A stretch of DNA of 64,000 nt from Pseudomonas sp. dw_358 (lineage in GTDB: Bacteria; Pseudomonadota; Gammaproteobacteria; Pseudomonadales; Pseudomonadaceae): contig NZ_JAAVUX010000014.1 of assembly GCF_018449655.1 (NCBI RefSeq), positions 93,872 through 157,871 of the forward strand. Direction: 5' to 3'. The notes beneath the pieces were generated by a model that searched no databases, had not been told where the DNA came from, and saw only the letters and a list, made by a program, of their open reading frames with translations. Both the position numbers and the translations under genes were made by a program. Shown in pieces: positions 45,739 through 55,438 of the stretch; the first letter of the stretch is position 1; each line of letters starts with the position of its first letter.

Positions 45739-48375
45739 CTAGCCCTTGACCTCCAGCATCTCGGCAATCCGGCTCGCCAGCTCGGCCATGACAAAGGGTT
45801 TGGTGATGACCTGCATGCCAGCCTCCAGGCTGGCGCTGCCCAACGCCGCCGATTCGGCAAAGCCGGTGATGAACAACACTTTCAAGCGCGGGCGCGAGAC
45901 CCGGGCGGCGTCGGCCACCTGGCGGCCGTTCATGCCGCCGGGCAGGCCGACGTCGGTGATCAACAGGTCGACCCGCACCCCCGATTGCAGGATGTCCAGT
46001 CCGGCCTGGCCGCTGTCGGCCTGCAAGGTGCGGTAGCCGGCTTCTTCAAGCACTTCCACCACCAGCATGCGCACGGTCTCTTCGTCGTCGACCACCAGCA
46101 CCTGCTGGCCGCTGCCCGCCACCCATGGCGCTGCCGGGTCTTGCGTTTCGCTCGGCACCTCGCCGCTGTAGCGTGGCAAGTACAGGCTCAAGGTAGTGCC
46201 CTGCCCGACACAGGAAAACACCTCCACCTGGCCACCGGACTGGCGCACGAAACCATGGATCATCGACAGGCCCAGGCCGGTGCCCTGACCGATGGGCTTG
46301 GTGGTGAAAAACGGATCGAAGATGCGTCCGACAATGTCTTCGGCAATTCCTGCCCCGGTGTCGCTGACCGCCACCCGCAGATAATCCCCCGGCGCAAGGT
46401 CCAGCTCGACGGCGGCCTGGCCCTGCAAAGCGACGTTGCGCGTCTCGACGCGGATGACACCACCGCCCGGCATGGCGTCGCGGGCGTTGATGGCCAGGTT
46501 GAGCAAGGCGCTCTCCAGTTGCGCGGCGTCGATGCGTGCCGGCCACAGGCTGCTGGCGGCGGCCACCTCGATGCGGATGGCCGGGCCGACGGTGCGGCGA
46601 ATCAGGTCCTCCATGCCGAACACCAGACGATTGACGTCGGTGGGCTTGGGGTCCAGGGTCTGTCGGCGGGAGAACGCCAGCAGCCGCTGGGTCAAGGCCG
46701 CTGCACGCTGGGCCGAGCTTTGCGCGCCCTTGATGAAGCGCTCGATGCCCTGGGTGCGGCCCTGGCTCAGCCGCTGATCCAGCAGCTCCAGGCTGCCGAT
46801 GATCCCCGCCAACAGGTTGTTGAAGTCATGGGCGATACCGCCCGTCAACTGCCCCACCGCTTCCATTTTCTGCGCCTGGCGCAAGGCTTCATGGGCCTGA
46901 GTCAATTCCAGGCTGCGCTCGGTGACGCGCTGCTCCAGTGTCTCGTTGGCGATCTGCACCTGTTGGAACAGCCGCGCGTTGTCGATGGCGATAGCCGCCT
47001 GGGCCGCCAGCGCCGTCATCAGCGCTTCGTGCTCGGCGGTAAACTGGTCCGGCTCGGGATGGCCGAAGAACAGGCCACCCAGCACTTCACCGGAGCGCGA
47101 CACCACCGATACGGCGAGGTAACTGCGTACCGGCAGGTGGCCTTCGGGCATGCCGTGATGGGGGGCGCTGCGGCCATAGCGCGGGTCACGGGCGATGTCG
47201 TTGCTGCGCACCACCCCACGGTTGTTGAAGGTGGGCGCGAACACCTCGGTGGCCCGTGGCCGGCCTAGCCGGGTGAAGGCTTCGCGGTCGGCGCCGGACA
47301 GGGTGAACAGGTGCAGGCGCTCGCCGGTTTCGTCCCACTGGTTGTGAAAATACGCACCGAAGCGCGCGCCGCTGAGTTCGACTCCGGCGTCGGTGACGGT
47401 CTGCACCACTCGTTCCAGGTCCAGGTCGCCGGCCAGCACGGTGTTGATCCGGTGCACCGTCTGCAGGGTCGCCAGGGCCTCGCGCAGGCGCTGCTCGCTG
47501 GCCTGCAGCGTGGCTCGAGCCTGATGCATTTCAGTGACGTCGTGGCCTTCGCAGAAGATCCCGAAGACCTGGCCCGCTTCGTCCGTCAAGGGCTCGTAGA
47601 TGAAATCCAGGTAGCGCTGTTCGGGCGGCTGCCCCGGCGGCGTCAGAAGAATCGGCGTGCGCTCGGCAACAAAGCGCTCGCCGCTACTGTAGACCCGATC
47701 CAGCCACTCGTAGAAGCCCTGGCCCAGCAGCTCCGGGAAGACCTGGCGGATGGTCTTGCCGACGAAATCACGCTCGCCGAACAGCCGCACGTAGGCCTTG
47801 TTGACGAATTCGAAGACATGCTCGGGGCCGCGCAGCACCGTGATGAACCCCGGCGCCTGCTCAAACAGCCGACGCTGGCGCGCCAGTTCCAGCTCACGCT
47901 GGCGCTCGGCAAGCACCCGGACCGAGGTCTCGTGGCCCTGGTTGAAAACCCCGACCACCGCGCCGTTTTCGCCGCGAATCGGGGTGAAGCTGTAATTCCA
48001 CCAGGTGTCGGTGGCCACCCCGGCGCGGTTCATGAGCAGCCGCTGGTCGAAGGTGGAAAAGCCTTCGCCGCTGGCCATGACCAGTGCCAGCTGCGGGCCC
48101 ACCACCGCCCAGATGTCGCTCCAGACTTCCTGCGCCGGGCGACCCAGGGCCCAGCCATGGCGCTCGGCCGGGATCGGCGCCCACGCGTCATTGTAGAGCA
48201 GACAGAGCGTCGGTCCCCAGTAGATGGCAGTGGGAAAGCTGGAGTTGAGGCAGATGCTCAGGGCCGAGCGCAGCGATTGCGGCCAGTCAACCGGTGCCCC
48301 CAGTGGGCTCGAAGACCAATCATGGGCGCGGATGCTCGCGCCCATCTCGCCCCCACCCAACAGAAAGTCCAGCAT
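45739..48375 (-). CDS. hybrid sensor histidine kinase with PAS, GAF and receiver domains
   Basis: An 878-residue soluble kinase. The N-terminal PAS-like region (1-140) is followed by a second PAS (about 160-300), a GAF domain (about 320-470, GARFGAYFHNQWDETGERL), the H box GGIAHDFNNLLAGIIGSLE, and an ATPase with NLAINARDAMPGGG, DTGAGIAEDI and GTGLGLSMIHGF. A C-terminal receiver has Asp in LLITDVGLPGGMNG. No membrane segment is evident, so it probably senses an intracellular signal. The start is uncertain: ATG 48375 is used, but an upstream GTG at 48438 is in frame. No partner regulator is adjacent. Confidence 0.9.
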   Translation of the reverse strand: MLDFLLGGGEMGASIRAHDWSSSPLGAPVDWPQSLRSALSICLNSSFPTAIYWGPTLCLLYNDAWAPIPAERHGWALGRPAQEVWSDIWAVVGPQLALVMASGEGFSTFDQRLLMNRAGVATDTWWNYSFTPIRGENGAVVGVFNQGHETSVRVLAERQRELELARQRRLFEQAPGFITVLRGPEHVFEFVNKAYVRLFGERDFVGKTIRQVFPELLGQGFYEWLDRVYSSGERFVAERTPILLTPPGQPPEQRYLDFIYEPLTDEAGQVFGIFCEGHDVTEMHQARATLQASEQRLREALATLQTVHRINTVLAGDLDLERVVQTVTDAGVELSGARFGAYFHNQWDETGERLHLFTLSGADREAFTRLGRPRATEVFAPTFNNRGVVRSNDIARDPRYGRSAPHHGMPEGHLPVRSYLAVSVVSRSGEVLGGLFFGHPEPDQFTAEHEALMTALAAQAAIAIDNARLFQQVQIANETLEQRVTERSLELTQAHEALRQAQKMEAVGQLTGGIAHDFNNLLAGIIGSLELLDQRLSQGRTQGIERFIKGAQSSAQRAAALTQRLLAFSRRQTLDPKPTDVNRLVFGMEDLIRRTVGPAIRIEVAAASSLWPARIDAAQLESALLNLAINARDAMPGGGVIRVETRNVALQGQAAVELDLAPGDYLRVAVSDTGAGIAEDIVGRIFDPFFTTKPIGQGTGLGLSMIHGFVRQSGGQVEVFSCVGQGTTLSLYLPRYSGEVPSETQDPAAPWVAGSGQQVLVVDDEETVRMLVVEVLEEAGYRTLQADSGQAGLDILQSGVRVDLLITDVGLPGGMNGRQVADAARVSRPRLKVLFITGFAESAALGSASLEAGMQVITKPFVMAELASRIAEMLEVKG

Positions 48376-48473
48376 GGATGCGTCAAAGACCTGAAATTGA
48401 ATGCGCGCCAGTCTACGGAAAAACCGCCGGGTGAGCACGTGAATCGAGGGACCCGCGGGTCACCTTTGGGGCG

Positions 48474-49607
48474 CTACATGGCCAACCGCCAAACCCGGGC
48501 AACGTCCCGGGCCCGCTCGCGCAGCAAGCGCTCGGCGTTGTCACAGGCAAACTGCAAGGTCATCGGCCCGCTGGCCACGGAAAATGCCGCGCTGATGCCG
48601 TGCTCGTACAGCGCTTCGTAACCCTCGCCCAAGGTCCCGGCGATGACGATCACCGGCACCCCGGCCGCCTGGGCCACCCGGGTCACGCCCAAGGGCGTTT
48701 TGCCACGCAGGGTCTGGGCGTCGAAGCGTCCTTCGCCGGTGATGACCAGATCGGCATCGCGCACCGCGTCAGCCAGCCCGGTGAGTTCGGCCACCACCTC
48801 GACCCCGGGGCGGAAGGTCGCGCCTAGAAACGCCTTGGCCGCAAAGCCCATGCCGCCCGCTGCACCGCTGCCCGGCTCATTGCGCACGTCACGGCCCAGT
48901 ACCCGGGCGCTCCGATCGGCGAAATGCCCAAGGGCCTGATCCAGCGCCAGCACCTGGTCCGGGGAAGCGCCCTTTTGTGGGCCGAAGACGTGCGAGGCGC
49001 CATGTTCGCCGCAAAGGGGGTTGTCGACATCGGCGGCCACTTCGAAACGCACCCGGGCCAGGCGCGGATCAAGCCCTTGCAGGTCCAGTTCGACCAGTTC
49101 GCTCAGGGCCAGGCCACCGGGTGGCAGTTCGGCGCCCTGGGCATCGCGCAGCACCGCACCCAAGGCCCGGAGCATGCCGCTGCCGGCGTCGTTGGTGGCA
49201 CTGCCACCGATGGCGAGGATGATCCGCGTGGCACCCGCCTCCACCGCCGCGTCGATCAACTGGCCAGTGCCATAGGTACCGCTGATGCAGGCGTCGCGCT
49301 CGGCCAGCTCGACCAACTGCAGGCCGCTGGCTTCGGCCATTTCGATGATCGCGGTACGGGTTTCGGCCAGCCAGCCCCAGCGGGCCATGACCGGACGGCC
49401 CAGCGGACCGCGGACGGTCAGGCGGCGCGACTGGCCGGCGCAGGCCGCCAGAATCGCGTCCATGGTCCCTTCGCCGCCGTCTGCCATTGGGCACTGCAAC
49501 AGGTCGGCCTGGGGCCAGACCTGGGCCAGGCCCTGGGCAATGGCGTCGGCCACGCCGGCGGCGCTCAGGCTGTCTTTGAAGGAATCGGGGGCAATGACGA
49601 TTTTCAT
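48474..49607 (-). CDS. glycerate kinase (GarK/GlxK family)
   Basis: Phosphorylates glycerate, feeding lower glycolysis; in this family the usual product is 2-phosphoglycerate. The 377-residue protein starts at ATG 49607, with GGAG upstream and the family opening MKIVIAPDSFKDSLSA. Other marks are CPMADGGEGTMDAI, GGSATNDAGSGML, GSGAAGGMGFAAKAFLGA and DLVITGEGRFDAQTLRGKTP (core ITGEGRFDAQTLRGK). A longer upstream frame is not coding. It follows the CdaR-type regulator gene in the same direction with a 91-base gap, the usual arrangement for glycerate/sugar-diacid genes. Confidence 0.93.
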   Translation of the reverse strand: MKIVIAPDSFKDSLSAAGVADAIAQGLAQVWPQADLLQCPMADGGEGTMDAILAACAGQSRRLTVRGPLGRPVMARWGWLAETRTAIIEMAEASGLQLVELAERDACISGTYGTGQLIDAAVEAGATRIILAIGGSATNDAGSGMLRALGAVLRDAQGAELPPGGLALSELVELDLQGLDPRLARVRFEVAADVDNPLCGEHGASHVFGPQKGASPDQVLALDQALGHFADRSARVLGRDVRNEPGSGAAGGMGFAAKAFLGATFRPGVEVVAELTGLADAVRDADLVITGEGRFDAQTLRGKTPLGVTRVAQAAGVPVIVIAGTLGEGYEALYEHGISAAFSVASGPMTLQFACDNAERLLRERARDVARVWRLAM

Positions 49608-49698
49608 GTGCGGGTTCTCCGGGTCGATGGCCACATGCTGCCAGTCGCCACGCCGTGGCGCGTCTGGCCCGTGCACAAGGGTCAGCTGAAGTTCTTGT

Positions 49699-50799
49699 TC
49701 ATTTCGACAAAGGCAGCAGTTGCACGCCGATATACAGGGCAAGCATGCCTTGCAAACTCATGGGGTCCAGGCCGCTGATCTCGGCCACTCGCTCCATGCG
49801 GTAGCGCAGGCTGTTGCGGTGGATGCCCAGAGCGTCGGCACAGCTCTGGCTCTGGCCATCGTGCTCGCACCAGGCGCGCAAGGTACTCAGCAGCTGACCG
49901 TTGCTGTCGCGAGCCATCACCCGCTGCAGCGGCTCGATCCATTCTTCCAGGGCATCGTCGCTGCGATGGCGCCACAACAGCGTCGGCAGGCGGTAGCGCT
50001 CCAGGGGCAAGATCTGCACGTCGGGCAGGACATCACGGCCATAGGCGAGGAGGTCGGCGACCCGGCGGCAGTGGCGGCGCAGGCTGTGCAAATCCATCGC
50101 AGCGCCCGCCACGGCCATGCGCTGCACCGGCCAGCCCTGGGTGGCCAGTCGTTCCAGCAGCCGTGCAGCGTCCAGTGTCATTTGTGCCGGATGACACCAG
50201 AGCAGCGAAGTGGCAGTCAGGCTCACGCACCAACTGTCGGCGTAATGACTGCTCAGCCAGGCCGCCAGCCCTTCGGTGCTCTGGGTCGGGGCCAGCTCCA
50301 ACAGGCAGGGGGTGCGCGACAATTGTGGTTTGAGGCCCAGCTGGCGGGCCTCCTCCAGCAGGCGCGCACCATCGCCAGCGCCATTGAGCAGCAAGCCGAG
50401 CACGTCGTCGCAACGTTGTAGCCGCCATTGCCGCTCGGCCTGCATGTGCCGCTGGGCCACCAGCATTTCCGCAGTCATGCGCACCAGTTCGGCGTAGATC
50501 CGCACCTGTTCAGGGTCGCCCGTGATCCCGAGCACACCGATCAATCGCTGGTCCAGCAGCAGCGGCAGGTTCACCCCCGGTTGCGAACCCTTGAGGCAGG
50601 CAGCCGACGGGAGGTCGATCTCGACCACCCGGCTGTTGGCCAGCACCAGTTGCGCGCCCTCGTGGCGAGTGTTGATGCGCTGGGCTTCGCCGCTGCCCAG
50701 GATCAGCCCCTGGCTATCCATGACGTTGACGTTGAAGGGCAGGATCGCCATGGCACGGTCGACGATGTCCTGCGCCAGGTCGTGATCGAGTTCGAACAT
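49699..50799 (-). CDS. cdaR: CdaR-type sugar-diacid regulator (PucR-like HTH)
   Basis: A 366-residue activator starting at ATG 50799. The N-terminal sugar-diacid recognition domain opens LDHDLAQDIVDRAMAILPFNVNVMD (core DIVDRAMAILPFNVNVMD) and includes GVNLPLLLDQRLIGVLGITG. The C-terminal PucR-type HTH is SQSCADALGIHRNSLRYRMERV near 320-341. CdaR proteins activate galactarate, glucarate and glycerate genes in response to these acids or glycerate. It is next to the glycerate kinase, so control of it is likely. Confidence 0.92.
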   Translation of the reverse strand: MFELDHDLAQDIVDRAMAILPFNVNVMDSQGLILGSGEAQRINTRHEGAQLVLANSRVVEIDLPSAACLKGSQPGVNLPLLLDQRLIGVLGITGDPEQVRIYAELVRMTAEMLVAQRHMQAERQWRLQRCDDVLGLLLNGAGDGARLLEEARQLGLKPQLSRTPCLLELAPTQSTEGLAAWLSSHYADSWCVSLTATSLLWCHPAQMTLDAARLLERLATQGWPVQRMAVAGAAMDLHSLRRHCRRVADLLAYGRDVLPDVQILPLERYRLPTLLWRHRSDDALEEWIEPLQRVMARDSNGQLLSTLRAWCEHDGQSQSCADALGIHRNSLRYRMERVAEISGLDPMSLQGMLALYIGVQLLPLSK

Positions 50800-50961
50800 G
50801 ATCCGTACAGCCTTGGGCCAATGGCGAGCGTGGCAGGATAGCCTGCACGGCCCGGCGCGGCCACTGGCAGAAAAATTCATGGCCGTGGGGGTGCCTGTCT
50901 GTCGGCAACCATGGCATAACAGGCGCCACGCATTCTTCTCCATCGACAAAGGGACTTCGAC

Positions 50962-51972
50962 ATGCTCTACCGTGCACTCGGCCAATCCGGTCTTCAGGTC
51001 AGCGCCCTGACCCTGGGCAGCATGATGTTCGGCCAGCAGACCGACGTCGAAGCATCACTGCGCATCATCGACAAAGCCTTTGACCAAGGCATCAACTTCA
51101 TCGACACCGCCGACGTCTACAACGCCGGACGCTCCGAGGAAGTGGTCGGTGAAGGCATTGCCAAACATCGTGACCACTGGATTCTCGCCACCAAGGTGGC
51201 AATGGGCCCTGTGGACGGCCTGCCGAATCGGGCGGGCCTGAGCCGCAAGCACCTGTTCAATGCCGTGGACGGCAGCCTGACGCGCCTGGACACCGACTAC
51301 ATCGACCTTTACTACCTGCACCGCGACGACCTCATGGTGCCACTGGAAGTCACGGTACGGGCCATGGGCGACCTGATTCGCGCGGGCAAGGTGCGCCAGT
51401 GGGGGGTCTCGAACTTCCGTGGCTGGCGCATTGCCGAAATCGTCAACGTCGCCAGGCAGCTGGGGGTCGAGCCACCGGTGGCCAGCCAGCCGCTGTACAA
51501 CATCGTCAACCGCCAGGTGGAAACCGAACAACTGACCGCTGCGGCCTATCATGGCCTGGGTGTGGTGCCGTTCAGCCCCCTGGCCCGTGGCGTGCTCAGC
51601 GGCAAGTACACGCCGGGGGCCGAACCTGAAGCCGGCAGCCGCGCCGCGCGACAGGATAAACGCATCCTGGAAGTGGAGTGGCGTCAGGAGTCCTTGGCCA
51701 TCGCACAGAAAATCCAGGCCTACACTGCCGCCAAGGGCGTGGGCATCGTCGAGTTCGCCATCGCCTGGGTGCTCAACAACGCGGCGGTCAGCTCGGCCAT
51801 CGTCGGGCCTCGCACCGAGGCGCAATGGGACACCTACGGCAAGGCGCTGGAGGTACGGATTGATGCAGAGGATGAGGCATTTATCGATTCGCTGGTGACG
51901 CCGGGGCATGCCTCTACCCATGGGTTCAACGATGTGGGGCATTTTGTGAGTGGGCGGGTTTTGGTGGGGTAG
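50962..51972 (+). CDS. aldo/keto reductase
   Basis: A 336-residue NADPH-dependent reductase of the YghZ/Tas-like AKR group. Catalytic residues are Asp and Tyr in FIDTADVYNAGRSEE, Lys in LATKVAMG and His in LYYLHRDD. The cofactor loop is SAIVGPRTEAQ. It is divergent from the CdaR-type gene. It is cytoplasmic; substrate unknown. Start is ATG 50962, with AAAGGG ahead. Confidence 0.9.
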   Translation: MLYRALGQSGLQVSALTLGSMMFGQQTDVEASLRIIDKAFDQGINFIDTADVYNAGRSEEVVGEGIAKHRDHWILATKVAMGPVDGLPNRAGLSRKHLFNAVDGSLTRLDTDYIDLYYLHRDDLMVPLEVTVRAMGDLIRAGKVRQWGVSNFRGWRIAEIVNVARQLGVEPPVASQPLYNIVNRQVETEQLTAAAYHGLGVVPFSPLARGVLSGKYTPGAEPEAGSRAARQDKRILEVEWRQESLAIAQKIQAYTAAKGVGIVEFAIAWVLNNAAVSSAIVGPRTEAQWDTYGKALEVRIDAEDEAFIDSLVTPGHASTHGFNDVGHFVSGRVLVG

Positions 51973-52040
51973 ACGGGTTGTGGGTCGGCATCTCTTGGAG
52001 GCCTTGATGAGGTGCCATGACATGCCCATGACTCGATGAA

Positions 52041-52131
52041 GATGCCGGATAAGCTCACGCGATCCAAATTTCAGTGGGCTGATCCGCGCTGTTCCGTTCG
52101 GCCTGCTGAGGGCGCGGACAATCAAGATCAA
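52041..52131. repeat. fragment of the intergenic repeat element (left part of mosaic)
   Basis: GATGCCGGATAAGCT at 52041-52055 is repeated exactly at 52439-52453. The 46 bases at 52086-52131 are identical to 52749-52794, near the end of the full forward copy. This looks like a collapsed element holding only its two ends, about 30 bases apart. Confidence 0.75.
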
Positions 52132-52146
52132 CTGCAGATTGCGGCC

Positions 52147-52174
52147 GGCTCTGGCTCTGGCTCTGGCTCTGGCT
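52147..52174. repeat. hexamer array GGCTCT, four copies plus a partial
   Basis: GGCTCT is repeated at 52147-52170 and then GGCT. It lies exactly between a forward and a reverse copy of the repeat element's end, so it sits in the loop of a large imperfect palindrome. Confidence 0.9.
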
Positions 52175-52175
52175 T

Positions 52176-52453
52176 TTGATCTGCTTGTGATCTTGACTGT
52201 CCGCGCCCTCAGCAGGCCGACTGGAGCAGCGCGGGAGTGGGGGGAGCGAGGCAGGAAGCCGAGCTAGCGCTGTAGGCCATGGATGGCCGTACAGCGCGAC
52301 CCCCACGGAGCGATGCGCAAGGAGGGAACCCGTAGCGCAGCGAAGGGCCAATGCGGGTGCGGAGGCCTTTTGCTTCCTTTTGGGCCTTTCCAAAAGGGAG
52401 TCGCTGTAAAAGCGAAAGGGGCCTTCGGCCACCCTGGAGATGCCGGATAAGCT
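52176..52453 (-). repeat. intergenic repeat element, copy A (reverse)
   Basis: About 278 bases, whose reverse complement aligns along most of its length with copy B. Shared blocks include GACTCCCTTTTGGAAAGG, CCGTGGGG-TCGCG, GGCCATCCATGGCCTAC and GCTAGCTCGGCTTCCTGCC. The reading frame is not kept between the copies, so it is non-coding. Its inner end abuts the GGCTCT array. Confidence 0.85.
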
Positions 52454-52562
52454 AGCAGATTTCAATAGCAACTCTGAGATCGTCATAGGGACCTACTTGA
52501 AGATCGTCGTAACGACCCACATTTCGGTGAGCTAATCCGTTTTACGTGTTGGTGCAGACTCA
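52454..52562. other. spacer between repeat copies A and B
   Basis: About 110 bases with no gene and no clear match to either copy. It contains GATCGTCATAGGGACC and GATCGTCGTAACGACC, two short similar segments about 30 bases apart. Nothing else is recognised. Confidence 0.4.
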
Positions 52563-52804
52563 CCTTTTCGCCCTTACGGCGACTCCCTTTTGGAAAGGCC
52601 CAAAAGGAAGCAAAAGGCCTCCGCGCCCGCATTGGCCCTACGCTACGCTCCGGGTTCCCTCACTCCACAGCGCTCCGTGGGGTCGCGCCGTACGGCCATC
52701 CATGGCCTACGGCGCTAGCTCGGCTTCCTGCCTCGCTCCCCCACTCCCGCGCTGTTCCGTTCGGCCTGCTGAGGGCGCGGACAATCAAGATCAAAAGCAG
52801 ATCA
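52563..52804 (+). repeat. intergenic repeat element, copy B (forward)
   Basis: About 242 bases in inverted orientation to copy A, the two forming a large inverted repeat around a 110-base spacer. It ends in GATCAAAAGC, where the tandem array begins. A frame at 52546-52812 is open through it but has no homologous frame in copy A over most of its length, so it is not taken as a gene. Confidence 0.85.
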
Positions 52805-52807
52805 AAA

Positions 52808-53170
<363 letters not shown>

Positions 53171-53198
53171 GATGCAAGGCCGGCCAAGTCACGGACTG

Positions 53199-54587
53199 CT
53201 ACACAAACTCCAAAGTAAAACAAATCCGCCCAGGCATCGGCTGAACCACACGCACCGCCCCGCCATGCAACTGCATGATCGCCGCCACAATCGCCAACCC
53301 CAGCCCATTGGAGTCCGAGCTCTGATGGCGCGAGGCGTCCCCCCGGTAAAACCGGTCGAACAGCCGGCTCAGCGCCGCCTCGCTCAACACCGGGCCCTGA
53401 TTCTCCACCTCGATGCGGCAGCCACCGCCCACCGTGGCCACGCGCATGAGTATCTCGCTGCCTTCGTCGGCATAGCGAATGGCATTGGCCACCAGGTTGC
53501 TCAACGCCCGGCGCAGTAGTAGCGGGTCGGCATTCAAGGTCGCGTCCCCGGCCGCATGCAGGGTCATCTGCCGCTCTTCGGCCAAACCTTCGAAATACTC
53601 GGCGATGCGCTCCAGCTCATCCTGCATGCACAGGGACTGGCGCTGCAGCGCCGCCTGGGGTTCGTCGGCGCGGGCGAGGAAGAGGATGCTTTCGACCATG
53701 CGCGAGATGCGTTCCAGCTCTTCGAGGTTGGACGCCAGCAGGGTCTGGTATTCGTCCTCGCTGCGGGCCTGGCGCAGGGCGACCTGGCAGTGGCCCATCA
53801 GCGAGCCCACCGGGGTGCGGATTTCGTGGGCCAGGTCGGCGGAGAACTGCATCAAGCGCTGGTAACCGTTGGCAAGACGGTCGAGCATGGCGTTGTAGGC
53901 GTCGCTCAGTTGCTGCAACTCGACCGGGGTGTCGTCGCTGTTCATGCGGCTGTCCAGCCGTGCCGGGGTGATGTCGGCGGCGTGCGCCGCCAACTGCCGC
54001 AACGGGCGCAGGCCGCGGCGCAGCAGCACATAGCCCAGTAGCGCGGTGATCAGAAAGGCCAGGGCTACGGCCAGGTAGATGCGCTGGCGAAACTCCGCCA
54101 GCATGGCCATTTCCTTGACCATGATATGCGCGGCGGTCAGTTGCACGCTGTGGCCGGCGGAATCAGTCAGCACGCTGGCGGCGCGTAACGGCACCCCCGA
54201 AGGCGACATGCCGGTGCGCAAGTGAGCATCGGTCAGTGGCTCGCCCTGTTGCACCACCGGTAGCGGCGGCAAGATGGCGTGCAGCGGGTTGACCATGATC
54301 ACCGGTGGCTGGCCCGGCTCTTCAATGGTGAAGATGTCGTCCTCGCTGTCGAGCATGTTTTCGAAGATCTGCGGGCTGCTCTTGAGCTTGTCCAGGGTCA
54401 CGTCGTAATGCAGCAGCTTGCGAAAGTGGTCCAGGCGCGCCAGCACCGCGTGGTCGCTGCGCAGCAGCACCGAGGCTTTCATCGACTCGTACAGGTAGAA
54501 GCCCGCCCCCGCCACGGTGAGCATCGCCACCAGGGCGAAGGCCAGGGTCGAGCGCAGGGTCAGGGAAGGGGGGCGTCGGGTCCGCAT
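53199..54587 (-). CDS. heavy-metal/oxidant-type sensor histidine kinase (CusS/CopS/HprS-like)
   Basis: A 462-residue membrane kinase. TM1 is at about 13-32, a periplasmic domain of about 130 residues follows, TM2 is near 168-188, and the HAMP includes LRPLRQLAAHAADITPARLD. The H box is FSADLAHEIRTPVGSLMGH, and the ATPase has NLVANAIRYADEG and SDSNGLGLAIVAAIM. The G1 box is degenerate (ENQGPVLSE), common in this group. Start ATG 54587 has GAGGTG upstream and overlaps the regulator by 28 bases. Confidence 0.92.
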   Translation of the reverse strand: MRTRRPPSLTLRSTLAFALVAMLTVAGAGFYLYESMKASVLLRSDHAVLARLDHFRKLLHYDVTLDKLKSSPQIFENMLDSEDDIFTIEEPGQPPVIMVNPLHAILPPLPVVQQGEPLTDAHLRTGMSPSGVPLRAASVLTDSAGHSVQLTAAHIMVKEMAMLAEFRQRIYLAVALAFLITALLGYVLLRRGLRPLRQLAAHAADITPARLDSRMNSDDTPVELQQLSDAYNAMLDRLANGYQRLMQFSADLAHEIRTPVGSLMGHCQVALRQARSEDEYQTLLASNLEELERISRMVESILFLARADEPQAALQRQSLCMQDELERIAEYFEGLAEERQMTLHAAGDATLNADPLLLRRALSNLVANAIRYADEGSEILMRVATVGGGCRIEVENQGPVLSEAALSRLFDRFYRGDASRHQSSDSNGLGLAIVAAIMQLHGGAVRVVQPMPGRICFTLEFV

Positions 54588-55255
54588 GGCCGCACCTCAC
54601 AGACGTAACCGATGCCGCGCACGGTGTGGATCAATTTGACCGGGTAGGGCAGGTCGATCTTGGTGCGCAGGCGCTTGATCGCCACGTCCACCACGTTGGT
54701 GTCGCTGTCGAAATTCATGTCCCAGACTTCCGAGGCAATCTGCGCCCGCGACAGCACATCGCCTTCGCGGCGCAGGAACAGGTGCAGCAACGAGAACTCC
54801 TTGTTGGTCAGCACGATAACCTGCTGCTGGCGGGTCACGCGGCGGCGCAGCAGGTCCAGCTCCAGGTCCGCCAGGTGAAAGTGATCGGCCTCGCGTACCG
54901 AGCCCCGACGCAGGATGGTACGGATGCGCAACAGCAATTCGGTGAAGGAAAAGGGTTTGACCAGGTAGTCGTCGGCGCCCAGTTCCAGACCGCGAATGCG
55001 GTCCTGCAACTGGTCGCGGGCGGTGAGGAACAGCACCGGCACGTCTTGGCGGCCGCGCAGCACTTCGATGATCTGGAAGCCGTCGATGCCGGGCAGCATG
55101 ACGTCCAGCACGATCAGGTCGTAGCGAGTTTCCAGGGCCATGTGCAAACCATCGGCGCCGTGCTGGGTCCAATCGACGTTATAGCCGGATTCGCCGAGGC
55201 CCTTCTTCAGGTACTCGCCGGTCTTGGTGTCGTCTTCTATCAGCAGGATGTGCAT
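54560..55255 (-). CDS. OmpR-family response regulator (CusR/CopR/HprR-like)
   Basis: A 231-residue regulator from ATG 55255. The receiver has IEDDTKTGEYLKKGLGESGY, the typical heavy-metal regulator opening, phospho-Asp in LIVLDVMLPGIDG (about residue 51) and Lys in DDYLVKPFSFTELL. The C-terminal domain has SEVWDMNFDSDTNVVDVAIKRLR and ends HTVRGIGYVCEV. In E. coli, HprR controls msrPQ; here the divergent genes include a similar molybdoenzyme, so a parallel role is likely. Two palindromic boxes lie just upstream. Confidence 0.93.
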   Translation of the reverse strand: MHILLIEDDTKTGEYLKKGLGESGYNVDWTQHGADGLHMALETRYDLIVLDVMLPGIDGFQIIEVLRGRQDVPVLFLTARDQLQDRIRGLELGADDYLVKPFSFTELLLRIRTILRRGSVREADHFHLADLELDLLRRRVTRQQQVIVLTNKEFSLLHLFLRREGDVLSRAQIASEVWDMNFDSDTNVVDVAIKRLRTKIDLPYPVKLIHTVRGIGYVCEVRPCGPDAPLP

Positions 55256-55318
55256 GGTCTGGGGTCGCTGCAAGCGGCATCGGGACTGGAGTTTAACCAA
55301 CTGGCGCACCGGCAGCGG

Positions 55319-55332
55319 TTACATTTTTGTAA
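55319..55332. promoter_or_regulatory. palindrome TTACA-N4-TGTAA, possible response-regulator box
   Basis: TTACATTTTTGTAA is a 5-4-5 inverted repeat in the gap between the divergent regulator and exported-protein genes. Its form matches the spacing of the next box and of CopR/CusR/HprR sites. Binding is inferred. Confidence 0.5.
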
Positions 55333-55352
55333 TCCGTGGCGCGACCCGGCGA

Positions 55353-55368
55353 ATGACACAAATGTCAT
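55353..55368. promoter_or_regulatory. palindrome ATGACA-N4-TGTCAT, CopR/CusR/HprR-like box
   Basis: ATGACACAAATGTCAT is a perfect 6-4-6 inverted repeat, 71 bases before the exported-protein start. TGACA-N4-TGTCA-like sites are known for this class of regulator. It is the best candidate operator for the divergent promoters. Confidence 0.6.
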
Positions 55369-55438
55369 CCAAGGGTCATCGTGGAGTCCCGATCACAGGG
55401 CGACGATGGCCCCACACAAACCGCAAGGAATCGTACCC

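Noticed and set aside
44563..47268. 901-residue forward frame across the fourth Bug gene and the hybrid kinase
   Set aside because: It overlaps three genes with clear motifs and contains no domain; its composition is that of antisense or shifted frames.
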